From Mycobacterium ahvazicum (GTDB lineage Bacteria > Actinomycetota > Actinomycetes > Mycobacteriales > Mycobacteriaceae): a stretch of DNA of 64,000 nucleotides. Each line of letters opens with the position of its first letter. Within the stretch, counting starts at the first letter, position 1. Of the stretch, positions 21,341 through 30,912 are shown piece after piece. The notes under the pieces are model-generated. The model was given only the letters and a program-made list of their open reading frames with translations, searched no databases and was not told the origin of the DNA. Both the position numbers and the translations under genes were made by a program. The stretch is from assembly GCF_900176255.2 (NCBI RefSeq), contig NZ_FXEG02000003.1, forward strand, positions 434,001-498,000. The letters are read 5' to 3'.

Positions 21341-21889
21341 TCAACGCCATTTGATGCCGCAGCCTATCGACGGCCGCTGATCCGCGTTGACCGGCCGTCC
21401 GGCCAGCACGGCGTCGACGGCTGCCCGGACGTCGGCGCCCGTTACCGGCAGGCCGTTTTTGGGGCGGGAGTCGTCGAGCTGGCCACGGTAGACGAGTCGG
21501 CGCTCACCGTCGAACACGAACGTGTCCGGCGTGCACGCCGCCGAGAAGGCGCGGGCAACGTCTTGCGTCTCGTCGTACAGGTACGGAAATGTCCAGCCGT
21601 GGCGGCGAGCCTCGGTGACCATCTCGTCGGGCCCGTCCTGCGGGTAGGTGACGACGTCGTTGCTGGAAATTCCCACCATTGCGACGCCTTGCTGGGCGAG
21701 GTCTCTGCCCAGAGCGGCCAGCCCCGCAGCAACATGCTTGACGTACGGGCAGTGGTTGCAGATGAAGGTGACGACCAGCGCCGGACCGGTGAGCTCGTCG
21801 AGGCTGACCAGGGCACCCGTTGCGGGGTCGGGCAACGTGAACGGCGGCGCGGGCGTGCCGAGGGCGAGCATTGTCGACTCGATTGCCAT
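21341..21889 (-). CDS. Thioredoxin-fold redoxin (AhpC/TSA-like) protein
   Basis: A 182-residue cytosolic protein from ATG 21889. It has the peroxiredoxin-like N-terminus LGTPAPPFTLPDPATG and the redox motif CNHCPYVKH (C44-x2-C47). Then come VGISSNDVVTYPQDGPDEM and a C-terminal SRPKNGLPVTG segment typical of the family. It is likely a thiol reductase or peroxidase. The upstream in-frame extension to 22192 covers the divergent permease gene and is not credible. It is divergent from the DMT transporter. Confidence 0.88.
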   Translation of the reverse strand: MAIESTMLALGTPAPPFTLPDPATGALVSLDELTGPALVVTFICNHCPYVKHVAAGLAALGRDLAQQGVAMVGISSNDVVTYPQDGPDEMVTEARRHGWTFPYLYDETQDVARAFSAACTPDTFVFDGERRLVYRGQLDDSRPKNGLPVTGADVRAAVDAVLAGRPVNADQRPSIGCGIKWR

Positions 21890-22004
21890 GCCCGCCAGAC
21901 TAGTCCGTCGCGCCCCGGCGACCGCCACCGATCGCGGGTGCGGAAGGCTGCATCTCGTGTGGCCAGAGTTAGCGGCGTTGCAATCCGGGGTACCAGTCCG
22001 AAAC

Positions 22005-22934
22005 ATGGGGTGGGTGATCTCGCACGCCGTCGCGATCTTCTGCGGTTTACTCGCCGCGTTTTGGGCAGCAGTCGGCATCGTCGTTCGACAACGCGTCGCC
22101 CAAAGCGTGCCGACTGACGGGGACCAGTCCCGACCCACGGTGACGAGCGTGGTTCGCCAGCCGTTGTGGTGGGCCGGGATTCTCGCCGCCATCGCCGGCT
22201 ACGTGTTTCAGGCCCTGGCCCTGGCCAACGGATCCCTGCTGCTGGTGCAGCCGCTGTTGGTGTCGTCGCTGCTGTTTGCCCTGCCGCTCAGCGCGCGGCT
22301 TTGCCATCAGCACATCACCGGAGCCGAGTGGGCTTGGGCGATTGTGTTGACCGTGGCGCTGGCGGCGTTCGTGCTCGTCGGTCAGCCCCGCGAGGGCCAT
22401 CACCGTTCGCCGATCCCGTCCTGGACGATGGCGGTGATGCTCACCGCGCCGCTGGTCATCGTGTGTCTCGTCGCGGCCCGGCGCACCCACGGCCGGACCC
22501 GCGCGATGCTGCTGGCGGTCACGGTGGCGGTCCTGCTGGGCATGGTGGCCGTGCTGACGAAGATCTGCACGCACCGCTACGCCATCGGCGGATGGCACGG
22601 ACTTCTGACCGTGCCGGCCCCGTACCTGTTGGTCGTGCTGGCAGTGGCGGTCACCATGGTGCAGAGCTCGGCATTTCACGCCGGCGCGTTACAGGCCTCG
22701 GTGCCGCTGATGCTGGTGGGGGAGCCTGTCGTCGCGGTGCTGCTCGGAGTCATCGTGCTCGGCGAACATCTAGCGGTGCGTGGCTCGGCAGCGATCGGCC
22801 TGCTCGTCGCCGTCGTCGCGATGGTGGCATCTACCGTCGCGCTGGCACGCGACCAGGCACCCGGTGTGAGCCATCCGGCCGCCAAAGATGTTGGCACACC
22901 GCATGCTAACGAAGACGATGTCATCATCACGTAG
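22005..22934 (+). CDS. DMT-superfamily (EamA-like) membrane transporter
   Basis: A 309-residue integral membrane protein with about nine to ten hydrophobic helices, starting MGWVISHAVAIFCGLLAAF. The two-repeat layout and the final segment VAVLLGVIVLGEHL are typical of drug/metabolite transporter permeases. The substrate is unknown. ATG 22005 is chosen because the helical core begins there. It is convergent with the UGT gene, 6 bp apart. Confidence 0.85.
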   Translation: MGWVISHAVAIFCGLLAAFWAAVGIVVRQRVAQSVPTDGDQSRPTVTSVVRQPLWWAGILAAIAGYVFQALALANGSLLLVQPLLVSSLLFALPLSARLCHQHITGAEWAWAIVLTVALAAFVLVGQPREGHHRSPIPSWTMAVMLTAPLVIVCLVAARRTHGRTRAMLLAVTVAVLLGMVAVLTKICTHRYAIGGWHGLLTVPAPYLLVVLAVAVTMVQSSAFHAGALQASVPLMLVGEPVVAVLLGVIVLGEHLAVRGSAAIGLLVAVVAMVASTVALARDQAPGVSHPAAKDVGTPHANEDDVIIT

Positions 22935-22940
22935 GCCGTG

Positions 22941-24119
22941 CTATCGCGGTTGCTTGACGGCCGCCCGCTCGAGGAAATCGACAGCGCGCGCAAGGCTTTC
23001 GTCAGCCGTGCTCATCAGCGAGGCAACTTCGCGGGCCCGAGCCGCGCGTTCAGGGGTGAGGATGCCCTGCAGGTCGGCCACCACCGAGTCCAGGGTGCTT
23101 TCCATAAAGGCCCGTCCGGAGCCAACTTTCAGTTGTTTGACCCCTTCCGCCCAGACTGGCTGATCGAGCCAGAACCACAGGATCAAGGTGGGCATTCCGG
23201 CCCGAAGCCCGGCGGCCGTGGCCCCGGCGCCGCCGTGGTGGACGACGGCGCGGCACCGCGGAAAGACGACGGCGTGGTTTACCGCGGCCACCACCTTCAC
23301 GTGCTCGACGTCCGGGAGGCCGGCGACGTCGTTCGGGCCCGTGCAAATCAGCGCCCGCTCGCCGACCCGCGCGCAGGCCTCGGTGATCACGGCGACGGTC
23401 TCCATGGGCGAGGCAAGCGGCGTACTGCCGAAGCCGAAGTAGATGGGCGGCGTGCTGTCGGCGATCCAGGAGAGCACCTCGTCGTCGGAATCGGCGGACA
23501 GTCCCAGCGTCAGCGCGCCGACGAACAGCGCCGGCACCTCCGAGTCCAGCCATTCGGCGACCGTCCCCGGCAAGCAGATCTCGTCATATGCCTGGAGCTC
23601 TACAGTCGGCCGGGCCGCATCCCCGGCGACCTCCGACAAGCCGAGCGCGTGGCGCTGCGCGTCGTCGGTCTGCTTGGTGATCTGCGGACCGAATTCGCCG
23701 GACGCCAAAATCCGGGCCGGGAAATAGTGCAGCGCGCCGAGCGGAATGCCGTGATACTCCGCGACATTGGCGGCCAGGCCCTGCTCGTTGAAGGCCGCGA
23801 CCAGCAGGTCGGCTCCGTCTGCCAATGCCGCCAGCGCCGCACTCTTCTCGGCCTTGATCTCGTTGACATGCTGGGCAATGTCGGCCCACATCGTGACCGG
23901 GTTCGAGATCTTGCCGACGAAGGCCGCGGCGAAGTCCATCTGTTCCCGCGTGTCCCTGCCATACGCGACCGCGGCCAGCCCCGCGGATTCGACGAAGGGC
24001 ACCATATTGGGCGCGACAGCCATCTGCACCTCGTGACCACGTCGCATCAGCTCCCGGCCGACAGCAGCCAGCGGCTCGACATCGCCACGACTCCCATAAC
24101 CGGCCAGCACGCATTTCAT
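22941..24119 (-). CDS. UGT-type glycosyltransferase (GT1/GT28, MurG-like fold)
   Basis: A 392-residue GT-B enzyme. The N-terminal GYGSRGDVEPLAAVG is the hallmark of the actinobacterial UGT group that includes glycopeptidolipid and antibiotic glycosyltransferases. The donor site has VHHGGAGATAAGLRAGMP. Members glycosylate small lipids or peptides with UDP/dTDP-sugars; the acceptor here is unknown. ATG 24119 fits the family N-terminus exactly. It lies 38 bp downstream of the cutinase gene on the same strand and may share its transcript. Confidence 0.9.
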   Translation of the reverse strand: MKCVLAGYGSRGDVEPLAAVGRELMRRGHEVQMAVAPNMVPFVESAGLAAVAYGRDTREQMDFAAAFVGKISNPVTMWADIAQHVNEIKAEKSAALAALADGADLLVAAFNEQGLAANVAEYHGIPLGALHYFPARILASGEFGPQITKQTDDAQRHALGLSEVAGDAARPTVELQAYDEICLPGTVAEWLDSEVPALFVGALTLGLSADSDDEVLSWIADSTPPIYFGFGSTPLASPMETVAVITEACARVGERALICTGPNDVAGLPDVEHVKVVAAVNHAVVFPRCRAVVHHGGAGATAAGLRAGMPTLILWFWLDQPVWAEGVKQLKVGSGRAFMESTLDSVVADLQGILTPERAARAREVASLMSTADESLARAVDFLERAAVKQPR

Positions 24120-24157
24120 CGGCGTAACCTCACTCGCGGCGCTGCGCGACGGCCCGG

Positions 24158-24805
24158 TTAACGGATCTTGTTGGCAGCGAAGGTCGCGGCCTGATTGGTC
24201 ATCCCCAACTGGATATACGAGACGTGCGCCATGATGTTGCCGCCCGCCGAGCAGATCGGGTCGTCTTGCGCGCACAGGCTGATGGTTTTGCCGCTGTAGA
24301 TCGGATTGATGGTCGGCAGCGGTTGACCGCCCCACAGCGCGCTGGAGAACTGGCTGGTCGGTTCGCCGAACAAGGCGACCGCGGCGACATGGTCGGCGAC
24401 CGTGGGCGGCATCGCCTGAGTGGCGAGGTCGATCACCGTCGATCCCTGGGAGTATCCACCGAGCACGATCTTCGTCTTGGGGCAGCTGGCTACGGTGCCC
24501 TGGATGTGCCCGCTTGCGTCATCGGCGCCGGCCGGAGCACTGGCGTGGTAGTCGTCGTTGGCCGGGTAGTTGACCGCGTAGACCCCGACGGACTTCCCGG
24601 CGAGCTGCGACGTCAGGGAGTCGGTGAATGCTTGACCGATGTTCCCGAGGCCGGGCTCCTGGTGCGTGCCTCGAGCGAACACCACCTCGACGTCAGAGCA
24701 GGGATCGGCCGACGCGATAGGTGAAATCGGCGCACCAACCAGCGCCCACATCATCGCTGCAGCGACGCCGACAATTCGAACAAGCCTGAGTGCACTCATT
24801 CTCAA
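24158..24805 (-). CDS. Secreted cutinase-family esterase
   Basis: A 215-residue protein with a signal peptide ending in IASADP. The catalytic elements are GYSQGS (Ser), QDDPICSAGG (Asp) and MAHVSY (His). The FARGTHQEPGLGN loop and paired Cys residues match mycobacterial cutinases. It is a paralogue of the protein at 20394-21152 but shorter, lacking the C-terminal tail. It probably heads a transcript with the UGT gene. Confidence 0.92.
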   Translation of the reverse strand: MRMSALRLVRIVGVAAAMMWALVGAPISPIASADPCSDVEVVFARGTHQEPGLGNIGQAFTDSLTSQLAGKSVGVYAVNYPANDDYHASAPAGADDASGHIQGTVASCPKTKIVLGGYSQGSTVIDLATQAMPPTVADHVAAVALFGEPTSQFSSALWGGQPLPTINPIYSGKTISLCAQDDPICSAGGNIMAHVSYIQLGMTNQAATFAANKIR

Positions 24806-24993
24806 ATGCTGACATACCGACCGAGACGGCCGTACCGGCGGCTCGCTTTACCCGGGTGCGGAGGAGCTGAGGGGCCACCTATAAAAAATGAGGTACTTGC
24901 CGCTGGGAAGGAACTGCATGTTCGCTCAGTTTGAGCGTAGGTAACCCGGCGACGCCGTAACGATCCACCTTGGGTGTCGAAAGGCTAGGAAGC

Positions 24994-25842
24994 GTGACCG
25001 ACCCGACGAGCGGAGCCAAGAACGCCACAGCGTCCGCCAAGCATCCGGTACGGATCGGCGTTCAGCTGTGGGCTGGCGGAACGCCCGACTACCGGACGTG
25101 GCGGCAGGCGGTGCTGCATGCCGAGGAGCTCGGTGCTGACGCCATCTTCGGCTACGACCACTTTCATAAGCCGTTTGTCGACATCGTCGACGGCACTCCG
25201 CAGCTCCAGGATGAGCAGCCCGAGGTCAACAACTTCGAAGCGTGGACGGCCCTGGCGTCCTGGGGTGAGATCACCAGCCGCGCCGAAATCGGCCTGCTGG
25301 TCAGCGGGATGCCGTATCGGAACCCCGACCTGGTTGCGGATATGGCACGCACCGTCGATCACATCAGCGGAGGGCGCTTGATCCTGGGGCTCGGGGCCGG
25401 CTGGTATCCGCAGGATTTCATCGCGTACGGCTACGAGTACGGCACGGTGCGATCGAGGATGGATCAGTTCGACGAAGGCTTGCAGCGCATCGAGTATCGG
25501 CTCAACCATTTGACTCCCAGCCCGTTGCGCCAGATCCCGATCCTGATCGGCGGAGGCGGTGAGCGGCGCACCATTCCCGCCGCCGCACGGCACGCCCACA
25601 TCTGGCACAGCTTCGAGCCCATCGAGGAATTCCGTCGCAAGAACGATCTCCTCAAACGGCTCGCCACCCAGGCCGGCCGCGACGAAGCCGGCATCGAACG
25701 TGCGATGGCGTGGACCGATGCCAAGACCGCCGACGCCTTCCTCGACGAGGGCGTCACACTGTTCACCACTGAAATCCATCCCGACGACAACGGGTACGAC
25801 TTCGCGGAGCTGGAGACGATGCTCGCCTGGCGCGATCGGTAA
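24994..25842 (+). CDS. LLM-class F420-dependent oxidoreductase
   Basis: A 282-residue luciferase-like TIM-barrel protein. Elements are RIGVQLWAGGTPDY, AIFGYDHFHKP, the core GGRLILGLGAGWYPQDF and PILIGGGGERRTIP. Mycobacterial members use coenzyme F420. GTG 24994 is preferred because CTAGGAAGC precedes it; an upstream start at 24970 is possible. The gene is followed after 54 bp by G6P dehydrogenase, so it may supply or use reduced F420 in the same sugar-oxidation context, which is inference. Confidence 0.88.
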   Translation: MTDPTSGAKNATASAKHPVRIGVQLWAGGTPDYRTWRQAVLHAEELGADAIFGYDHFHKPFVDIVDGTPQLQDEQPEVNNFEAWTALASWGEITSRAEIGLLVSGMPYRNPDLVADMARTVDHISGGRLILGLGAGWYPQDFIAYGYEYGTVRSRMDQFDEGLQRIEYRLNHLTPSPLRQIPILIGGGGERRTIPAAARHAHIWHSFEPIEEFRRKNDLLKRLATQAGRDEAGIERAMAWTDAKTADAFLDEGVTLFTTEIHPDDNGYDFAELETMLAWRDR

Positions 25843-25896
25843 TCGATGGCAGCCCGAGGGCTGCGGACCGGGCGCATCAGTGGAAGTATCACGGGC

Positions 25897-27396
25897 GTGG
25901 CCGATAAGAAACCGCAAACGATCTCTTACCCGGCGCCGGAATCGCGTCCGCGCCGCCACGACTACGACCCGCTGGACCCCCACGTCATCGTGCTGTTCGG
26001 CGCCACGGGGGACCTGGCCAAGCGCAAGCTGATCTCGGGCCTGGCCTACCTGGACCAGTCCGAGCTGGCACCCGATATCCAGGTCGTCGCGACGTCGCTC
26101 GAAGAGATGTCGGACGACGAGTTCCGGGATCTCGCAAAGAACGCGATCGACTCGTACGGGACCCACAAGCTCACCCCCGAGCAGTGGGCCGACTTCTCGA
26201 AGATCGTGCGCTACGTCCCACAGAGTGCCGGACCCGAGGCACTGGCCGCCGCGGTCGCCGAGGCCGAGGCAAACCTGGGCCCGAAGGTACGGCGACTGCA
26301 TTACCTGTCCGTCCCGCCGAAAGCGGCACGCGACGTCATCGTCATGCTGCGCGACGCGAATCTCGTCGAGCGCTCCCGGGTGGTGATGGAAAAGCCGTTC
26401 GGCACCAACCTGGAAAGCGCGGTAGCCCTCAACGACTTCCTGCACGACACGTTCGATGAATCACAGATCTTTCGCATCGACCACTTCCTGGGCAAAGAGG
26501 CGGCGCAAAACATCCTCGCTTTCCGCTTCGCCAACGGACTGTTCGAGCCGATCTGGAACCGCAACTTCATCGACCACATCCAGATCGACATTCCAGAAAC
26601 CCTGGGTCTTGACCAGCGGGCGAATTTCTACGAAAGCACCGGCGCCTACAAAGACATGGTCGTCACGCACTTGTTCCAAGTGATGGCATTCGTGGTGATG
26701 GAGCCGCCAACCGCCCTCGAGCCGTATGCCATCAGCGAAGAGAAGAACAAGGTGTTCCGCTCGATGCTGCCGGTGAAGACCTCCGACGTGGTGCGCGGCC
26801 AATACAACGGGTATCGCGAGGAGCCCGCGGTGGCAAACGATTCCGACACTGAGACGTTCATCGCGCTCAAGGTCGGCATCGACAATTGGCGCTGGGCCGG
26901 CGTACCGATCTACCTACGCACCGGCAAGAAGATGGCCGAAGGCATCCGCATCATCTCGATCGCCTTCAAAGAAGCCCCGCGCAGCATGTTCCCGCCGGGA
27001 TCGGGAGTGGGCACTCAGGGTCCCGATCACCTCACGTTCGATCTGGCTGACAACTCCAAGGTTTCGCTGTCCTTCTACGGCAAGCGGCCCGGACCCGGGA
27101 TGAAGTTGGACAAGTTGTCGATGCAGTTCTCCTCGAGGGAGATCGACACTGCCGACCAGACACTGGAAGCTTACGAGCGGCTCATTCTCGACGCGATGCG
27201 CGGTGACCACACACTGTTCACCACTGCCGAGGGCATCGAATCACTATGGGAGCGTTCGAAAGAACTGCTCAACGACCCGCCACCGGCCAAAGTGTATCCG
27301 CCCGGGACCTGGGGCCCCAACGCGATTCACCAGTTGATCGCCCCCAATGCGTGGCGGTTGCCGTTCGAGCGGGGCTGGCGCGAAGCCAGGACCTAG
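25897..27396 (+). CDS. zwf: Glucose-6-phosphate 1-dehydrogenase
   Basis: About 499 residues. It catalyses the NADP-dependent oxidation of glucose-6-phosphate, the entry to the pentose phosphate pathway. The nucleotide motif is FGATGDLAKRKL near residue 35, and the substrate and catalytic signature is RIDHFLGKEAAQN. EKPFGTNL and NWRWAGVPIYLRTGKKM are also family blocks. The GTG at 25897 gives the usual family N-terminus; a frame opening at 25846 would add 17 residues. It differs from textbook Zwf1 of M. tuberculosis by containing a longer N-terminus, so it may be an extra isoform. It is convergent with lldP, 11 bp apart. Confidence 0.93.
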   Translation: MADKKPQTISYPAPESRPRRHDYDPLDPHVIVLFGATGDLAKRKLISGLAYLDQSELAPDIQVVATSLEEMSDDEFRDLAKNAIDSYGTHKLTPEQWADFSKIVRYVPQSAGPEALAAAVAEAEANLGPKVRRLHYLSVPPKAARDVIVMLRDANLVERSRVVMEKPFGTNLESAVALNDFLHDTFDESQIFRIDHFLGKEAAQNILAFRFANGLFEPIWNRNFIDHIQIDIPETLGLDQRANFYESTGAYKDMVVTHLFQVMAFVVMEPPTALEPYAISEEKNKVFRSMLPVKTSDVVRGQYNGYREEPAVANDSDTETFIALKVGIDNWRWAGVPIYLRTGKKMAEGIRIISIAFKEAPRSMFPPGSGVGTQGPDHLTFDLADNSKVSLSFYGKRPGPGMKLDKLSMQFSSREIDTADQTLEAYERLILDAMRGDHTLFTTAEGIESLWERSKELLNDPPPAKVYPPGTWGPNAIHQLIAPNAWRLPFERGWREART

Positions 27397-27407
27397 CGGG
27401 GCGAGTG

Positions 27408-29042
27408 TCACAGCACCATCCACGACAGGACCGACGTTTGCAGTCCTGACAGCACGCAGATGAATACCAAGAACACCGCGCTCCACAGGACCACGCGGCG
27501 GAAGATATCGCCTTCCTTCCCATGCATTTCCACCGCCGCCGCGGCAATGGCGAGGTTCTGCGGCGAGATCATCTTGCCCAGCACCCCGCCGGAGCTGTTG
27601 CCGGCGGCCATCAGCAATGGCGAGAGCCCCGCCTTGGCCGCCGCCGTCACCTGGAGGGCACCGAATAGGGAGTTCGACGAGGTATCCGACCCGGTGACCG
27701 CCACGCCGAGCCAGCCCAGAATGGGGGAGAGCAGTGCGAAAGCGCCACCCGCCCCGGCCATCCATGTCCCCAAAGTAATGGTCTGTCCGGAGGCGTTCAT
27801 CACGAAAGCCAGTGCCAACACCGCCATTACGGTCAGGATCGCCCAGCGAAGCTGATACAGCGTTGCCCCGTAAGCCTTGATCGCGCCGGCCGCCGACAGA
27901 CGCAGCACCGACATCGCGATGATGCCCGCGACGAGCATCTGGGTGCCGGGCGTGGTCAGCAGGTTGAAGGTGAAGTTCGGAAGCGTCGATGGGCTGCCCT
28001 TGGCAGTGAGCAGGTGCAGTCCCGGCCAATGCACGGTGTAGGTCGCGTAGTCGAGATACTGCTTCACGATTGGGATCTGGCAGAGCACGAAAATCGCAAT
28101 GATGATCGCGTACGGCGCGTAGGCGCGAACCACCTCGGCGCGCGACTCGGGTCGCCCGGGGCTCTCGGCGAACTCCGGGGTCAGCGACTCCGCGGGACCC
28201 CCCACCACCACCGCGGTACGCGGTGCCGTTTGCACACGCAGGACCCGCAGCAGTAGCACCACGGTACCGGCGGACAGCAGCGAGGCCACCACGTCGGCCA
28301 GCGGCACCGACACGTAGTTCGAGGTGGCGAATTGGCCGACGCCGAAAACGACGCCCGCGGTCAGCGCAACGGGCCAGGTGTCCCGAATCCCGCGCCGGCC
28401 GTCGACGATTGCGACCAGAGCCAGCGGGACGAAGACGGCAAGTATGGGCGTTTGACACCCGACCATCGCGCCCAGCGTGTCACTCGACAACCCGGATACC
28501 TTGCCGAGAACGATGATGGGTGTGGCCATCGCCCCGTAGGCGACCGGTGCGGTGTTGGCGACCAGCGCCAGCACGGCGGCCTTGAGCGGTTTGAAGCCCA
28601 GCGCCAGCAGCATCACCGAGGTGACCGCCACGGGCGCACCGAATCCGGCCAGGGCTTCGAGCAGCGCGCCGAATGAAAACGCGATGATGATCGCCTGGAT
28701 GCGATGGTCGTCGCTGATGCCGGCGAAGCTGCGTCGCAGCACATCGAAATGTCCTGTCTGCACTGTCATCTGATACACCCAGATCGCGTTGATCACGATC
28801 CAGAGGATCGGGAAGAACCCGAAGACGGCGCCCTCGCCGCTGGCGAGCAGCACCTGGCCAATTGGCATGCGGTACAAGGAAACTGCGATCGCCATCGCGA
28901 CGGCCAGCGAGATCAGTGAAGCCATCCACGCCCGCAGTCGCAAAACACCGAGCAATACAAAGAGCATCGCCAGCGGCGAGGCCGCCACGAGTGAACTCAA
29001 ACCCAGAGAGTGAGCAAGGGGATCGAGGATCTGACGATACAT
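27408..29042 (-). CDS. lldP: L-lactate permease (LctP family)
   Basis: A 544-residue membrane transporter with about twelve helices. Family blocks include ALLEALAGFGAPVAVTSVML, NTAPVAYGAMATPI and VTGSDTSSNSLFG, close to the C-terminal GLSPLLMAAGNSSGGVLGKM. LctP permeases import lactate or glycolate with protons. No lactate dehydrogenase gene is adjacent. The ATG is at 29042. The promoter lies in the 188-bp divergent gap with the SnoaL-like gene, which includes an unusually AT-rich stretch near 29120-29155. Confidence 0.93.
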   Translation of the reverse strand: MYRQILDPLAHSLGLSSLVAASPLAMLFVLLGVLRLRAWMASLISLAVAMAIAVSLYRMPIGQVLLASGEGAVFGFFPILWIVINAIWVYQMTVQTGHFDVLRRSFAGISDDHRIQAIIIAFSFGALLEALAGFGAPVAVTSVMLLALGFKPLKAAVLALVANTAPVAYGAMATPIIVLGKVSGLSSDTLGAMVGCQTPILAVFVPLALVAIVDGRRGIRDTWPVALTAGVVFGVGQFATSNYVSVPLADVVASLLSAGTVVLLLRVLRVQTAPRTAVVVGGPAESLTPEFAESPGRPESRAEVVRAYAPYAIIIAIFVLCQIPIVKQYLDYATYTVHWPGLHLLTAKGSPSTLPNFTFNLLTTPGTQMLVAGIIAMSVLRLSAAGAIKAYGATLYQLRWAILTVMAVLALAFVMNASGQTITLGTWMAGAGGAFALLSPILGWLGVAVTGSDTSSNSLFGALQVTAAAKAGLSPLLMAAGNSSGGVLGKMISPQNLAIAAAAVEMHGKEGDIFRRVVLWSAVFLVFICVLSGLQTSVLSWMVL

Positions 29043-29230
29043 ATTGGCACCTTATGAATCACCGACGACGCTGTGCCGCCGATCAATGCGCTGACAACCA
29101 CTAATGTCCGAAGAAGATTTAGAGGTTGTTAAATCAATCAATTTATTTAGGCGTAGAGTCTCCACCAGCTTCCACGCCGGCAGCCCGCCGGCCGCAATCG
29201 ATGAGACCGGCGAACCGCAAAGGAAGAAAC

Positions 29231-29674
29231 ATGTCACAAGGTGCTGCCGCAAAGAACGACACCGAGCAGCTGGTGCTCGACTTCATCCACGCCTTCTACG
29301 GGCAGACCATCGACATCGACGCGGCAATTGGTCTGGTGGCGGAGGACTTCCAGTGGCAACTGCATGTGCCGCTCTCGCCCGTGATCGCCGGACGCGACGC
29401 GGCCCGCGCGGAGCTGGAGAAGCACAACGGCCTTTCGACGGGCATGATCGAGGGCAGCGAAATCCGCACGATCGTGTCGACGGGTGACACGGTTGTAGTC
29501 GAACGAATTGACGTGAATTCACTGGGCGGCGGCGAGCCGGTCACGTTCTATGTCGTCGCGATCTTCGAAGTCCACGACGGCGCGATCACCCACTGGCGTG
29601 AATACTGGGACACGAGCCACGTCGCAAAACAGATCGGCATCGAAGCGGCCCACATGTTCGACGCCCTGGCTTAG
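29231..29674 (+). CDS. SnoaL/limonene-epoxide-hydrolase-like NTF2-fold protein
   Basis: A 147-residue protein with the cone-shaped NTF2 fold. The segment VVVERIDV followed by IFEVHDGAITHWREYWD aligns with limonene-1,2-epoxide hydrolases, where Arg-x-Asp and a following Asp form the catalytic triad. The Arg and first Asp are kept (RID), but the third acidic residue is Glu (WRE), and the Tyr and Asn that hold the water in true hydrolases appear as Trp and Leu (FQWQLHV). So epoxide hydrolysis is doubtful. ATG 29231 follows AAAGGAAG. Its stop overlaps the stop of the convergent GGDEF gene by 4 bp. Confidence 0.82.
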   Translation: MSQGAAAKNDTEQLVLDFIHAFYGQTIDIDAAIGLVAEDFQWQLHVPLSPVIAGRDAARAELEKHNGLSTGMIEGSEIRTIVSTGDTVVVERIDVNSLGGGEPVTFYVVAIFEVHDGAITHWREYWDTSHVAKQIGIEAAHMFDALA

Positions 29675-30627
29675 TCGGCGGGCAAATCCCGTGAGCGCTT
29701 GTTGGCGTACATGTGCTGGTCCGCGAGCCGCATGAGATCCTGCTCCCCGGAAGCGATCCCGGCACTGAAGCCGACCGGCTCGCCGAGCTCCGCCCAGCGA
29801 TGACGGAGCCGATCGACGACCTGCTCGGCCTCGGCGCGGTCGTTGCCCACGAGCAGCAGCAGGAATTCGTCGCCACCGATGCGGAAGGCGATGTCCTCAA
29901 TACGGACCGACGATCGGATCGCGTCGGCGAAGGCGATCAAGACGTCGTCGCCGGCCTCATGGCCGTAAGCGTCGTTGTAGCTCTTGAAGTTATCGAGATC
30001 GATAAGGGCCACGGCCGAACTATCGGCGTGCGTCGATAACTGCGCTGCGAGCGTGCTCCGGTCGAACAATTGGGTTAGCGCGTCGGTCTGCGCGATCTTG
30101 CGGAGCAGTGCGCTTTGCTCCTCGAGTTGTGCGATCAGCCACGCCGGGACCTCCGCGACGATCACCCACATTGCGGCGGCCAACACCACGGTGGTCAACG
30201 AACCGGGGAGGGCCTTGCTGCCGCCGACAACGAAGGCCGCCACGCCGAGTGGCACGAAGGCGAGCGAGCGCCAGCGCGCGCAGGTGAGACCGATGTAGCC
30301 GAAGGTGACGGTGACGATGCCGGGAAGGTTCTGGGTCGCACCGGGCTCGACGGCTCCGACCAGAACCGTCCCGAGCAATGACGCCACCGGCCAGCCGAAC
30401 AACAGTGCGCGCCGCTCTTGCCAGCCTCGCCACCGGCCGAGGACCGCGACGAGCACCGCAGCGACCGCGCAGCCGCCGAGAACCCACAAGAACCCGGGGC
30501 TGAATCCAGCACGGTAGATGTACCCCGCCGCGGCATAAAGGGAGAGCATCACCAAGAACGCGGTCAGGCCGATCGCATGCCAAACCCTCGTGGTCGGTCG
30601 GGGTTCGGTACGCCATGGCACTTGCAC
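29671..30627 (-). CDS. Membrane diguanylate cyclase (GGDEF)
   Basis: About 318 residues from GTG 30627. Roughly six transmembrane helices precede a linker helix and a GGDEF domain. The active-site loop is IGGDEF with the metal-binding LIDLDNFKSYND. A canonical inhibitory I-site RIED sits exactly five residues before GGDEF, so product inhibition is expected. It should make c-di-GMP from two GTP. GTG 30621 is an alternative start; the longer frame to 30816 looks non-coding. It is the only one of three c-di-GMP enzymes here with a complete I-site. Confidence 0.9.
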   Translation of the reverse strand: MQVPWRTEPRPTTRVWHAIGLTAFLVMLSLYAAAGYIYRAGFSPGFLWVLGGCAVAAVLVAVLGRWRGWQERRALLFGWPVASLLGTVLVGAVEPGATQNLPGIVTVTFGYIGLTCARWRSLAFVPLGVAAFVVGGSKALPGSLTTVVLAAAMWVIVAEVPAWLIAQLEEQSALLRKIAQTDALTQLFDRSTLAAQLSTHADSSAVALIDLDNFKSYNDAYGHEAGDDVLIAFADAIRSSVRIEDIAFRIGGDEFLLLLVGNDRAEAEQVVDRLRHRWAELGEPVGFSAGIASGEQDLMRLADQHMYANKRSRDLPAD

Positions 30628-30912
30628 AGAATAAGCACACGTAGGACAGCCTTCGCTGCCGGTAATGAACGGCTGTATAACAGCGGGGCTCGCCGGCGAA
30701 TACCTGACCAACACCTGCTCGATGTGCCGAAGGGCGGGGCGTGGGCAAATAATGTTGGCGCGACAGACGAACGACCTCGAGTTGACCGAAAACCATTCCC
30801 GTAGAGGGCCTTTCAACGCCGGGATCGCTGAGGGCGCGTGTCTCGTGTGGAGCCTTCAGTTACGAACGGTTAAGACGTTCCTGCCCCAGCCGGCACGATG
30901 AGGAGTTCAAGG

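Noticed and set aside
24985..26445. A 486-codon antisense frame over the LLM and zwf genes
   Set aside because: Both plus-strand genes have unmistakable family motifs; the antisense product has none.
29104..29487. A 127-codon frame beginning MSEEDLEVVKSINLF upstream of the SnoaL gene
   Set aside because: Its later part is out of frame with, and overlaps, the SnoaL coding sequence and becomes Arg-rich noise.
29231..29674. Calling the SnoaL protein a limonene-epoxide hydrolase
   Set aside because: One triad residue and both water-binding residues differ from true hydrolases.
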